Assembly: GCA_947462335.1 (NCBI GenBank)
Contig: OX381719.1
Coordinates: 66,442,808 to 66,506,807, forward strand
Length of the DNA: 64,000 bases
From: Harmothoe impar
Taxonomy: Eukaryota; Annelida; Polychaeta; Phyllodocida; Polynoidae
Direction: 5' to 3'
Shown here: in pieces, positions 8,560-17,660 of the stretch
How positions within the stretch are numbered: the stretch's first letter is position 1
Layout of the letters: each line of letters opens with the position of its first letter
The notes under the pieces: model-generated
The model's input: only the letters and a program-made list of their open reading frames with translations
Databases searched by the model: none
What the model was told of the DNA's origin: nothing
Translations under genes and position numbers: made by a program

Positions 8560-8725
8560 CTTTAATGAGGCGATCAGCTGTGACTGGCGGCGGCGGCGGC
8601 GGTGGCCGCGGCGGTGGTGCTGGTGGTGGTGGTAGTAGACGTTACTGTGGTCAGAGGTGATATGGTTTTTTTCCAACAGAAATCAGAGCTTTTATACAGA
8701 GGGAGTTTAATCCTATTTCCAACAG
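8560..8725 (-). promoter_or_regulatory. Orphan promoter and leader of a deleted death-domain gene
   Basis: Bases 8580-8720 match the 5' leader and TATA region upstream of the N3 tandem death-domain gene (16560-16735): a GGC-repeat leader, GTCAGAGGYGATATG, and TTTTATA on the plus strand (8690-8696, so TATAAAA on the minus). The coding body is absent: the leader joins directly to sequence that in N3 lies on the 3' side of the gene (GCGATCAGCTG...). A deletion removed the gene and left its promoter. Confidence 0.65.
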
Positions 8726-9281
8726 CACCCCAGCTGTCCAGCAGCCGCTCCGCTCCGTAAGAGCTTCTTAAGAGCTTAGATGACGAGGGGGATGTCATCA
8801 CCATCTTTGGTGGCCAGCTGAAAATGGTGTTTTTTCTTTATCCATTAGCCTTACCTCCTACTCCCTACCTGAGGACGACTCTCTCCCCCTTTAGCATTCA
8901 TTGTAACAAACGTCAGAGGTCAGGTGAAAATCGGATTTTCATGCACAGCCTTAGTCAGCTGTCACGCCTATTGAACTAGCTAGCCGCCGCCGGCCGGTCT
9001 ACTCACCCCAGCTGTCCAGCAGCCGCTCCGCTCCGTAAGAGCTTCTTAAGAGCTTAGATGACGAGGGGTATGTCATCGCCATCTGTGGTGGCCAGCTGAA
9101 AATGGTGTTTTTTTTCCTTATCCATTAGCCTTACCTCCTACCCCCTACCTGAGGACAACTCTCTCCCCCTTTGGCATTCATTGTAACAAACGTCAGAGGT
9201 CAGGTGAAAATCGGATTTTCATGCACAGCCTTAGTCAGCTGTCACCCCTATTGAACTAGCCGGCCGCCGCCGGCCAGTCTA
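8726..9281. repeat. Tandem duplication, 2 x 278 bp, in the O promoter hub
   Basis: Two nearly identical consecutive copies (8726-9003 and 9004-9281), each starting CACCCCAGCTGTCCAGCAG and containing CCAGCTGAAAATGG. A single related copy is in N3 (about 16730-17040). No coding potential. Confidence 0.85.
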
Positions 9282-9909
9282 CTCACCACGGCAGGAGGCG
9301 GTGATTTTTTTTTGTTTTACACTTAAGTCGCTCACCACATGCACACGACTGTACTCACAGACAGACACTCCCGTCTTAGGGGGTCCTGCTTCACACTACA
9401 CGCCTCCTGTAGTTTTTTTGTATACACACTCTAAGCTCATGACTGCTTAATCCTTTATACAGCTAATGCGCGTTGAATTAGTACAGTCGGTACACCGCCC
9501 GCTCATGGCAGTCCATCTCTCAAAAAAAAAGGAGGGAGGGGGGAAAGAGATCCAGCTGAAAACGTCATGACTTATGTCTTTTGTTTCTCTTTGGGAATGT
9601 CCGCCGGTCAGCTGGCGGCAGCAACTGCTTAATCCTTTATACAGCTAACGCACGTTGAATTGCTGAACAAGGCAGTAAGTAGCTTAGCTCGTGTCAGTCG
9701 ATCTCTCAAAGGGGAGGGGGAAAGGGATCCAGCTGAAAACGTCATGCCTTATGACTTTTTGTTTCTCTTTGTGAATAGTCACCGGTCAGCCAGCGGCAGC
9801 TGAAGAGAGCTGTAAGTAGCTTAGCTCTAGAAGCGAGAAGGAGTATATAAGGGGCCTGGAAACATCCGTTCACTCACTCAGTCTTTTGCTGCTCTCTACA
9901 GGCACCACC
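9282..9909 (+). promoter_or_regulatory. Promoter with repeated ~182-bp modules and TATA box for the O death-domain gene
   Basis: Two copies of a module (from about 9445 and 9627) contain CTTAATCCTTTATACAGCTAA and GATCCAGCTGAAAACGTCATG. They are followed by the shared proximal block GTAAGTAGCTTAGCTCTAGA, AGCGAGAAGG and TATATAA (9844-9850). The first in-frame ATG is about 60 bp downstream in a good context (CACCACCATGAG). A pyrimidine tract ending TCTCTACAG just before it could also be a 3' splice site. Confidence 0.75.
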
Positions 9910-10375
9910 ATGAGCAAAACACAACAACTACTGTCGTCCAAGGATCTAATCGAGTTCAAGAACAAGAAGAATACGCAGAACGGTGATCGTTTACTGTCAG
10001 CGTCTCCTCTTGCTACTGAAATTGAGACTACCGCCGCAACCGCTTGGTCTTATCACCCTCCCGCTGTAGCGAGCGCACACAGCAGTAGTAGTGGTAGTAG
10101 TAGTCGTCGTAGTAGCGACGTTGTTACACTCGCGACGGTTGTTGCTGCTGAGCACGCTGCTGCTGCTACTGCTGCGCCTGCTGCTGCTACTGCTGCTGCT
10201 GCTGCTGCTGCTGCCGCGCCTGTTACTGCTGTGCCTGCTGCTGCTGCTGCTGCTGCTGCCGCGCCTATTACTGCTGTGCTTGTTACTGCTGCGTTTGCTG
10301 AGGCTGCTGTGCCTGCTGCTGCTGTGCCTGCTACTGCTGCGCCTGCTACTGCTGCACCTGCTAGCGCTGCGCTTG

Positions 10376-10425
<50 letters not shown>

Positions 10426-11481
10426 ACACCTCTTGCTGCGACTACCGCTACTAGTACTGACACGCAGCACGTTGCACAGAACCTCTCCACCGCTTCATCA
10501 ACCGACGCCATCAACGCTGCTCGCGCTGAGACTTACAGCTATTCGGACACTCAGCCCCAGCAGCGCGTAGTAGACATGCATGTCCTAAAGCAACAGGGTG
10601 AAACAGAGAACGACGCTGACGACGAGGCGTACGAGGAACCCGAAGGGTCACGGGCGCACAGTCCGTTTTTCGACCTCATTTCCACTGGTAGTGCGTCCGG
10701 TCCGTGGCGACTGCCCTCACCAATACCTTACGAAGTCATGTGGTTGCCCTGTTCCGACAACGAGTCGTCTGATACCAGCGCAGACGCTGCTCCTGTTATT
10801 GGTTCTGCTGCAGTAGTACCTGTATCATCATACTTCAAAGCAGAGCCGTTAGGATACTTGTCAGACGCTATGCTACTGAAAATAAGTAGTAAGTTGCCGA
10901 CATCAGATTACATACGGTTAGGTTCATTCCTTGAAGTGAACTTGAAGGATATGGGATATCTCAGTTGTGAGACAAGTGTCATAACTCAAGCTAGAGAAAT
11001 GTTCACTTCTTGGTACCAGAAAAGTTGTACTAGTAGGTGGAAGGACCTAGCCGCCGCCTTGGAAGAATCTTACCGTATGGACCTCATCAAATTCTCACGT
11101 GAGTACATGGACAAGCATGACATGTGGGATGGCTTAGAGAGTGGAGACATGGAGTGGAAAGTGCAGAAATATTTCTCTCTTTTAGCTGAGCTCTGCCCTA
11201 GAGACTGGAAGACCATAGGGATCTACTTAGGGTTGACTTCTCATGAAGTAGCTTCCATCTCTCAACCTGTGCCTTCTGACAGGACTGTGAAGAACCCTGT
11301 CTATGAAGTGCTGAAAGCTTGGAAGTACAACGAGACGTCTGAGCCTATGGCTCTGATGAAAGTGTTGGAAGACTACATGGGACGCGGCGACGTCGCAATG
11401 TATGTTCAAGGGTTGTATGCAGCTGTACCCAAAGAAATAAAAGTGAGCTGTGACACTCCAGTGTTGACCACTCTCGTCTGA
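9910..11481 (+). CDS. Ala/Ser-rich protein with C-terminal tandem death domains (523 aa)
   Basis: The ATG at 9910 is about 60 bp after a TATA box. The N-terminal ~210 residues are low complexity: Ser runs, then long Ala runs with Pro/Thr/Val coded mainly by GCT. Next comes an acidic linker (DADDEAYEEPEG) and SGPWRLPSP, both shared with the N3 protein at 17661. The C-terminal part reads as two death-domain-fold repeats: about residues 315-390 (LLKISSKLPTSDYIRLGSFL ... WKDLAAALEE) and 415-500 (LLAELCPRDWKTIGIYLGL ... ALMKVLEDYMGRGDVA), with the W-x-x-I/L-G-x-x-L-G-L helix pattern. Death domains assemble apoptosis and innate-immune complexes; a decoy or inhibitor role would be typical of a virus but is inference. 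No enzymatic domain is seen. The frame is intact in an otherwise decayed element. Confidence 0.7.
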
Positions 11482-11647
11482 TCCCTGCAGTAAGATGGAC
11501 ATCTGTTGAAATCGATCCTACACTACAGACGTCTTTCACTATGCTAATAGCATCGTGTGGTAAGAGGCGTCTAGTATTCGAAGTGATAAACAACGTTTAT
11601 TTTTTTAATATTTGGTAAATAAGTGAAAAAACAAAAAAAAGAAAAAC
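11482..11647. other. Intergenic spacer before the O polB remnant
   Basis: An A/T-rich spacer between the death-domain gene and the polB remnant, ending in A-rich sequence up to the ATG-like start at 11648. It occupies the same position as the 195-bp spacer in N3. No feature is supported. Confidence 0.5.
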
Positions 11648-12736
11648 ATGCCGCAGGACGTTTGCGAAAAGTGTTTCAAAATTTTTAAAAGACCGTACAA
11701 TCACGAGTGACCCGTAGAAAAATGAAGAACAATACCTAAGTTTTGCCCTCTATGCAGCGATGTCAGCTAGCGTCGCATACGACTTTCCGGGGTAGGAGGG
11801 GCAGCGTACGTCAGAGAATCCGACGCAGATTCCGACCCCTTGTTAGACCGAGTTTAAAATCACATAAACGAGAACGCCAAAGTCATCGAGAAAGCTGTGC
11901 TAGAAGTTTACCGACCAACCTTAGCGAAGTTACATGTAGCGATAGGTGAAGCTCTCCTGCTAGAGGAAGCGACATTCACCCCTTCTCCAGGCGGCTTCGC
12001 TGCAGCTCACACCAGACAACCGTTAGTTCAACTGAAGAAGCGGCTTCTGAGATACATCCGTCAAGCTCCAGTCGTACGCTTCAACTCGGAGAGTTACGAC
12101 TTGAACCTGATCAAAAAATACGCCTTCACTCGTTATTTGCCTCCGGAGACCGAAGAAACCAACAATTCAGCGTCATAAAGAGAAGCAATCAATAGTTGAC
12201 GGTTTACACACAGTTTTCTTGGACGTAGTAGTCAACTTTTTTAGCACTTGGTTACAGCTACGCGAATTATTTGCGAGCTTTCACTACAAACGAAGAGAAA
12301 GGTTGCTTTACTTACGAATGGATGACGTATACCAAGAAACTAGTAAACAAAAAACCCCTGCCACCGAGATCGACTTTTGACAGCGAACTGACGGGCGTCA
12401 AAATGGCCGAAATCCGACTACGCCACATGTCAGAAAGTTTAGTATGACAAGAAGAAGCAAACTATGACAGATTACTTGATCCACTACAACAACGAAGACG
12501 TCAAATCTTTCATAGAATCTTTTTGAAAAAATCACGCTATTTTTTTCCAACATAGCAGCATTGTCATGTTGAAAGACGCCATCTCTCTCGCCAGTTTGAC
12601 TTTACAAGACCTCTTCCAAAAAACCTATAAGCCGTGTTCACAACGTTCCCTCCGTTCGACGCCGTCCTCCACGCTCTGATCAAAGAAAATGTAGTCAGTG
12701 GTCCTTCCATCATCTTCCATAGATTTCACGAGAAAG
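11648..12736 (+). pseudogene. Broken protein-primed DNA polymerase B of element O (5' and middle part)
   Basis: Homologous to the intact N3 polB. It starts at an ATG after an A-rich leader, covers the first zinc finger, then jumps near 11760 from the equivalent of about 19550 to about 20756 of N3, a ~1.2-kb deletion. It continues with several frameshifts and stops through the exonuclease region to the equivalent of about 21724, where the gene X unit begins. It cannot encode a polymerase. Further pieces lie at 14512-14734 and 24238-24345. Confidence 0.9.
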
Positions 12737-13091
12737 AGTGTATAGGTGTCTTATAAGTCGGCAGAGGGTGAATACTAGTGAAAAAAGGAAGGCACGTGTG
12801 CAAGTAGCTTTTTCTAACAGACATGTGTGTGAACTAAGCTGCTTAAGTCTAAACCCACCTGCGGTAGAAGCTCTGTACTTAGAGAGTCTTTTCAGCCGTT
12901 TAAGAGGCTTATCTAGGACAGGGTACATAAGGAGTGAAACGCCGCTGTCACCAGTCACACTTTCTCCACCCGCCCTTCATCTTCGTAGCATCGTCCACTC
13001 TACGCTCGCTCAGCACGTTACGATGGTTAGTTCTGCTATTTTCTTTATTTATGAAAGTGTTGACGCTACAGAGCATCGAAACCCTCTCGAA
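12737..13091 (+). promoter_or_regulatory. Leader of the gene X copy lodged in O polB
   Basis: The reverse complement of the N4 gene X leader. The homology begins about 20 bp downstream of where the TATATAA lies in N4, close to the expected transcription start, so this copy has lost the TATA box and distal promoter. The upstream sequence is polB coding DNA. Confidence 0.6.
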
Positions 13092-13874
13092 ATGAGTCCA
13101 AGAAAGAAAAAGCAACTCCCACTTGAAGCAAGAAGAGAAACGGTGCCCTATGATGCATGTGAGGTAAAGAAACATTGGAAGGATGTCACCAAGGAGCAAT
13201 GGATAGAAGCATACTTCAACTTCATCGGAACAGTAGTTTCATTTGGACAGAGGGAGAAGATTTTGTTAGAGCTATTTTTCTTAGCTCCGTATACTTGGCC
13301 TGACTGTGGTGAAATTCCTTCAAGTTTGTCAGTCTTCGCCATACAAGTTATCAACTCCTTGAAGGAGCTTCGATATATGCAAGGCACTCAGGAGGAGATT
13401 GTCAAGAAAATGACGGAATTCGAAACAGGCGAAGACACAATATGGTGCGAGGAGACGACATATGCGGACGATGATCTGGAGTCCATCATTTGTAGTCCGT
13501 TGGAACATTATGTTAAAGACTTTGAGGACATGCTAGACAGCACTGAGATGAACCCGAAAGAGAGATCCCTTACTGCACAGAAAGAGGCCAAAGCTGTGTT
13601 GGAAAAGCACAAGTTTGGTCAAGGATTCACTCTTCAAAGCAGCTGTGTGAGTGTGATAAAAAGTCTTGTGTTGAAACATTCAGACATGAAGTTTTCGCGT
13701 GCTGTCGACACACTTCCTTTGCCTGAACTGATGATGAACATGATCGACCCTATGGTACCAACACGTTTCGACTCTGCCAATTGTCCCATGTATAAAATGG
13801 TTTCAAGTTTTGCCCGTGGCCGATGGCTAAACGATCCACTGAAGTCAGAAAACCTCCTTGATTTAATCAATTGA
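13092..13874 (+). CDS. Gene X: unrecognised nuclear-type protein (260 aa), copy in O
   Basis: I start at the ATG at 13092 (MSPRKKKQ), not the upstream in-frame ATGs, because the N4 copy diverges in frame upstream but matches from here on. The N-terminus is a basic cluster (PRKKK) resembling a nuclear localisation signal. The remainder is mixed alpha-type sequence with several Trp and Cys and an acidic stretch (EETTYADDDLE). The segment KEAKAVLEKHKFGQGFTLQS and the end GRWLNDPLKSENLLDLIN are conserved with N4. No known domain is recognised. It agrees with N4 closely over its length, with two single-codon gaps, and stays open in both copies, pointing to recent activity or selection. It lies within a broken polB. 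Confidence 0.7.
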   Translation: MSPRKKKQLPLEARRETVPYDACEVKKHWKDVTKEQWIEAYFNFIGTVVSFGQREKILLELFFLAPYTWPDCGEIPSSLSVFAIQVINSLKELRYMQGTQEEIVKKMTEFETGEDTIWCEETTYADDDLESIICSPLEHYVKDFEDMLDSTEMNPKERSLTAQKEAKAVLEKHKFGQGFTLQSSCVSVIKSLVLKHSDMKFSRAVDTLPLPELMMNMIDPMVPTRFDSANCPMYKMVSSFARGRWLNDPLKSENLLDLIN

Positions 13875-13908
13875 CTAAATGTATTTTCTCATACTAGTAT
13901 TAGTAGCA

Positions 13909-14034
13909 TTAGTAATAGCGGCTACTCAGTCTCGTGCAGCACAAGCAGCAGTATCTGTCAGCGGCATCCGTGACATCGTCAGCAGCAGCAGCAGCAGCTG
14001 CACAAGCAAAAGACAAACGCCGTAGTCTCCTCAT
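13909..14034 (-). CDS. Candidate 41-aa Ala/Cys-rich ORF convergent with gene X
   Basis: A short minus-strand frame ending 35 bp from the gene X stop. It has an Arg-rich start (RRLRRLSF), an Ala run, DDVTDAADR, CCLCC and the end SSRYY. The N4 locus preserves the same C-terminal end in the same relative place (plus strand, stop near 55414) after an expanded Ala/Leu-type trinucleotide region. Conservation of the end in both copies is suggestive but could be plain DNA homology. Confidence 0.3.
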   Translation of the reverse strand: MRRLRRLSFACAAAAAAADDVTDAADRYCCLCCTRLSSRYY

Positions 14035-14096
14035 CCAGACCTCCGCTAGTAGCGCTCTATAAGCGCAAGCAGTGGCTGTGAACCCCCTCCTCCCGC

Positions 14097-14511
14097 TGTA
14101 CACACGGGTAAATATCAGAGTCGGCCAATGTCGCCAATACTACTCTCATACAAGGGTCAGGCGCTGCTGACCTATAATAGATGAGTCAAGGCCTATTCTA
14201 CTGAGGGTCAGGCTACGCCGGAAATTCAATAACAAGCTGGACTTTGGCAAATTTGCTTGAAAGTCTGGCCAGCAAGAGTCCGGCATACTCTCCCAAGAGT
14301 TCAGCATTGCCAGACTATGGCATGAGGATCCCGCATGGACAGACTTTCAAAAACAAGTTTGCCAAACTCCAGCTTTTTATTGAATGTCCGGCGTAGCCTG
14401 ACCCTCACTAGAATAGCCCTTGACCCATCTATTATAGTCCAGCAGTGCCTGACCTTTGTCTGAAGGTAGAATTAGCGCTATTGTGTGCCTCTGATGTTTG
14501 CCTGTGTGTAG
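14097..14511. repeat. Imperfect inverted repeat at the 3' end of the gene X unit
   Basis: Arms at about 14097-14283 and 14331-14511 are inverted, diverged copies, recognisable by AAATTTGCTTGAAAGTCTGG against CAGACTTTCAAAAACAAG and by GGTCAGGC/GCCTGACC. A single arm is present in N4 next to its left TIR (about 54530-54710). polB homology resumes directly at 14512. Confidence 0.7.
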
Positions 14512-14734
14512 TCAAACCTCGCCTGAGAGAGACATACTTCAGAAAGAAAAGAAAGCGGCGTGAGAAGGTGACGGGATCCTAAGTGTCAACCCTAAGACTT
14601 ACATTTGCTACGATCAAATCAGCGGCACCGGTGAAAGAAAATCTCAAAAAAAGTGTACAGAAGTAGTCGTCTTCTTAAATGTTTTCGAAAACGAAAAACT
14701 CTCCTTGCGGTAAATATAAATTTCAAAAGTGGTA
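14512..14734 (+). pseudogene. O polB remnant, 3' region up to the N3 insertion
   Basis: Matches N3 polB near 23056-23455 with an internal deletion of roughly 150 bp and frame breaks. It is cut at the GTGGTA target site (14729-14734). The match continues right after N3 at 24238. Confidence 0.85.
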
Positions 14735-15155
14735 AGTAGTATAGTATGTATCGGAACGGGACTATAGTTAAGAACTGTTTATTACTCAATCGACATGCAG
14801 CCAATCAGAGGCCTCCATTTGGTCACGTGACCGGAAGTGACCTACTTAGGGGATTAGTGGTGACGTCACGTGACCTAGTTAGCCAATCAGAGGCCGCCAT
14901 TGGGTCACGTGACCGGAAGTGACCTACTTAGGGGATTAGCGGTGCATTCTGGGTAACCCTGCAGCCAATCAGAGGCCTCCATTGGGTGACCGGAAGTGAC
15001 CTACTTAGGGGATGGTGCATTCTGGGTAACCTACTGACCTACTTAGGGGACCGGAAGTGACGTCACATGACCTAATGGCCAACCGGAAGTGACCTCATTG
15101 AGGATCACGTGACCGGAAGTGACCTGATTGATCACGTGACCGGAAGAAGAAGAAG

Positions 15156-15186
<31 letters not shown>

Positions 15187-15190
15187 GACG
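14735..15190. repeat. Left terminal inverted repeat of N3
   Basis: About 450 bp, complementary to about 23782-24237 apart from rearranged inner units. It holds CACGTGACCGGAAGTGACCT units (E-box plus ETS site), CCAAT boxes, CRE-type TGACGTCA near 14862, and ZNF143-like GGTGCATTCTGGG motifs (14941-14953 and about 15014-15026). It ends in a (GAA)n run (about 15143-15186). Weaker inverted similarity extends inward to the 3' ends of the flanking genes. Confidence 0.85.
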
Positions 15191-15804
15191 TCACGCGACT
15201 TAATGAAGAGATGAGCGTCTTTAAGGGGTCACGGGCTTTAAAATGTGATATCTTTTTTTTTTTGGAGGAGGAGGCGAGTCTCTTATTTTTTTTTGGTAAA
15301 CTAATAAAAAACACCACGATATAAGTTTTTTTTTCATTTTTTATTGTTTTACGAGCGACTGGAAGTGACTTATTGAACTAGTTAGAAGCGTTCTTTAGAG
15401 TGTATAAGGGGGAAGGAGGGGAAGGAGGGGAGGGGAGGGGGGGAGGGGGGCCTTTTTAACATGCATGGGGAGGGGGGCGCTTTTAGGATGCATGGGGCGA
15501 GTGGGGGAGGGGGGGAGGGGGGGGAGGGGGGCACTCTAGGGGGGGGCACTCTAAGGGGCGCGTTTGTCTCTTTTAAGAAAGAAAAAGATTTTCAATCGAG
15601 AGACACGCTTCTTCCTCTCGAGAGGAAGAAGCGTGTCTCTTCGTGTTTTTTTTTTGTTTATCACGTGCTGCGATGAGGCGATCAGCTGCGACTGGAGGAA
15701 GTGACACTTTAAGAGATCGCGCGTCTTAATTGTTATGATATATATATATATATTTTTTTTTTACTTACTAATAAAGAAGACGTATGAAAATAAAACACAA
15801 CAAT
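15191..15804. other. Subterminal non-coding region of N3 with G-rich tract and 38-bp palindrome
   Basis: No supported gene. It holds a strongly G-rich tract (about 15410-15555; many runs of 4-7 G), able in principle to form G-quadruplexes. A perfect palindrome with 19-bp arms follows (15601-15638, centre CTCTC/GAGAG) and then a T-run. The part at 15720-15805 is inverted relative to the polB 3' flank (about 23660-23720). Confidence 0.7.
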
Positions 15805-16554
15805 TCACATGTCCGTCGTTCTCGTTGTTTCTTGCTTGATAAAGTCAAGTAATATCGCGATGCCGAGGCCAAACTTTCCCATGTCCTCAGTCAACACTCG
15901 AAGGAGTTCAAAAGGCGTACCGCCGGCGCCGTCAGCTTCATCTTGCCACATTTTCAACACTCGGAAGGCCCACTCAGCGGGACTTCCTCCGTATTCGCAT
16001 TCTTCAGCGATCTTATCTAACCTCTCAGGCGACAATTTTAAATGGTCCCCCACCTCTTTCCACCTGCTACCCAGACGTCTGCCGAGGGTGCCCAAGTGCT
16101 TATGCATCGCGCGCGAGTCGGGGTTTTCGAAATCCAACCCCTGTCTGTGGAGAAGGGCCATCCACTGAGCCAACAGTTCCATGCGTCTAATGCGGGTGAA
16201 GACGCGACCGAGCTCGCCCCATCTATGACGATGCGGGGTTTCACCCCACCACACTCGGAACATCGCCGTACACAGCTCCTCCGGTGTCTTGACACTGCGC
16301 TCTACTAGAGCATCCATACGGGCGGCGCTGACTTTTAAGCTACTGCCCAACTCTCTCCAACAGCCGCTCAACTCTTTACCTAGTTGACGAAGCAAGGCGT
16401 CGCTATAGGCTAACCGCCGCTGTCCTACCTGTCGGGTCTCCCCATCATCGGTCTGCTGCCTCGCGCCGCGTCTCACGTCGTCAAGCTGCATTAACTTTTT
16501 TTCAGGCGCACCGGGCGGTGAAGGCGAGCTTGAAAGTGGAATAGCTTGAGCCAT
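15805..16554 (-). CDS. Tandem death-domain protein (249 aa)
   Basis: The ATG at 16552-16554 follows a GGC-repeat leader and a minus-strand TATA box (TTTTTATA on the plus strand, 16696-16703). After a ~45-residue polar N-terminus there are two death-domain-like repeats. The first, about residues 50-128, has CWRELGSSLKVSAARMDAL, a Trp-rich turn and WGELGRVFTRIRRMELL. The second, about 150-240, has LGRRLGSRWKEVGDHLKL, AFRVLKMWQDE and ELLRVLTEDMGKFGLGIAIL. Spacing of Trp and Leu matches the six-helix death fold. Such proteins join receptor and adaptor complexes in apoptosis and NF-kB signalling. In a mobile virus-like element an interfering role is plausible but unproven. No transmembrane or enzymatic part is present. 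A gene-less copy of its promoter survives in O. Confidence 0.75.
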   Translation of the reverse strand: MAQAIPLSSSPSPPGAPEKKLMQLDDVRRGARQQTDDGETRQVGQRRLAYSDALLRQLGKELSGCWRELGSSLKVSAARMDALVERSVKTPEELCTAMFRVWWGETPHRHRWGELGRVFTRIRRMELLAQWMALLHRQGLDFENPDSRAMHKHLGTLGRRLGSRWKEVGDHLKLSPERLDKIAEECEYGGSPAEWAFRVLKMWQDEADGAGGTPFELLRVLTEDMGKFGLGIAILLDFIKQETTRTTDM

Positions 16555-16580
16555 CTTGTCTCGTCTTGGCGGCGGCGGCA

Positions 16581-16611
<31 letters not shown>

Positions 16612-17660
16612 CGGTGGTGGTGGTGGCGGTGGTGGTGGTAGTAGCCGTTACTGGGGTCAGAGGCGATATGTTTTTTTTCCAACAGAAATGAGAGCTTTTT
16701 ATACAGAGGGAGTTTAATCCCATTTCCAACAGCGCTCCAGCTGTCTAGCGCCCTGTCCGCATGACGCTTTTTCAGCCGCTCCGCTCCTTAAGAGCTTAGA
16801 TGACGAGGGGGTGTGGCATCGCTATCCGTGGAGACCAGCTGAAAACGGTGTTTTTTCCTCACTCATAGCCTTAATACCTCCTACCCCCTACCCGAGGACG
16901 TCTCCCTCCCTCTGACATTCATTGTAACAAACGTCAGAGGTCAGGTGAAAATCGGATTTTTTTTCATGCACAGCCTTAGGCAGCTGTCACCCCTCCCTAT
17001 TGAACTAGCCGGCCGCCCGCCCGCCTGGCCGGCCCGGTCTACTCACCACGGCAGGAGGTGGCGATTTTTGTCTTACACTTAAGTCGCTCACCACATGCAC
17101 ACGCCTCTACTCACAGACAGACACGTTCGTCTTAGGGGGGTCCTGCTTCACGCCACACGCCTCCTGTAGTTTTTTTTTGTATACACACTGTAAGCTCATC
17201 ACCGTTACCGTTAATCCTTTATACAGCTAACGCGCGCTGAATGGCTGAACAGGGTGGTAAGCGGCTTAGCTCACCACAGTGGATCCCTCAAAAAGGGATC
17301 CAGCTGAAAACGTCATACCTTATGTCTTTGTGAATGGCCGCCGCCGGTCAGTCGACGGCAGGCAGCAACCGCTTAACCCTTTATACAGCTAATGCGCGTT
17401 GAATTGCTGAACAGGGTGGTAAGCGGCTTAGCTCATCATCACAGTCGATCTCTCAAAAGAGGGGGGGGAAAGGGATCCAGCTGAAAACGTCATGCCTTAT
17501 GTCTTTTTGTTTCTCTTTGTGAATGGCCGCCGGCCAGCCGGCGGCAGCTGAACAGGGTCGGTAAGTAGCTTAGCTCTAGAAGCGAGAAGGCGTATATAAG
17601 GGGCTTGGAAACCTCCATTCACTCACTCATTCTTTTTTGCTGCTCTCTACAGTCACCACC
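16555..17660. promoter_or_regulatory. Central divergent promoter hub of N3
   Basis: Drives the death-domain gene leftward (TATA at 16696-16703, minus) and the PC4-like gene rightward (TATATAA, 17593-17599). It contains GGC repeats in the leftward leader, one copy of the ~280-bp unit that is duplicated in O, and two modules with CTTTATACAGCTAA and GATCCAGCTGAAAACGTCAT (about 17214-17325 and 17385-17495). The proximal block GTAAGTAGCTTAGCTCTAGA also precedes the rightward gene of O and gene X. CAGCTGAAAA recurs at least three times. No coding potential is supported. Confidence 0.75.

Larger units (their letters stand above)
7912..14734. mobile_element. Element O, left visible part (decayed Polinton-like element hosting N2 and N3)
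   Basis: Sequence between the N2 right terminus and the N3 left terminus. It holds a truncated gene X, a vestigial death-domain-gene promoter, an intact low-complexity/death-domain gene, a broken polB, and a second complete gene X lodged within polB. O resumes at 24238 and ends at 25134. The order and orientation of the promoter hub, low-complexity gene and polB match N3, so O is an older relative. The left end is beyond the window. Confidence 0.8.

Noticed and set aside
9997..10570. Ser-, Leu- and Ala-rich frames antisense or shifted to the 9910 gene
   Set aside because: Trinucleotide repeats are open in every frame. Only the plus frame has a TATA box, good ATG context and a C-terminal domain.
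12738..13091. N-terminal extension of gene X from an upstream ATG
   Set aside because: The leader is not conserved in frame with the N4 copy, while similarity in frame begins at the MSPRKKK start.
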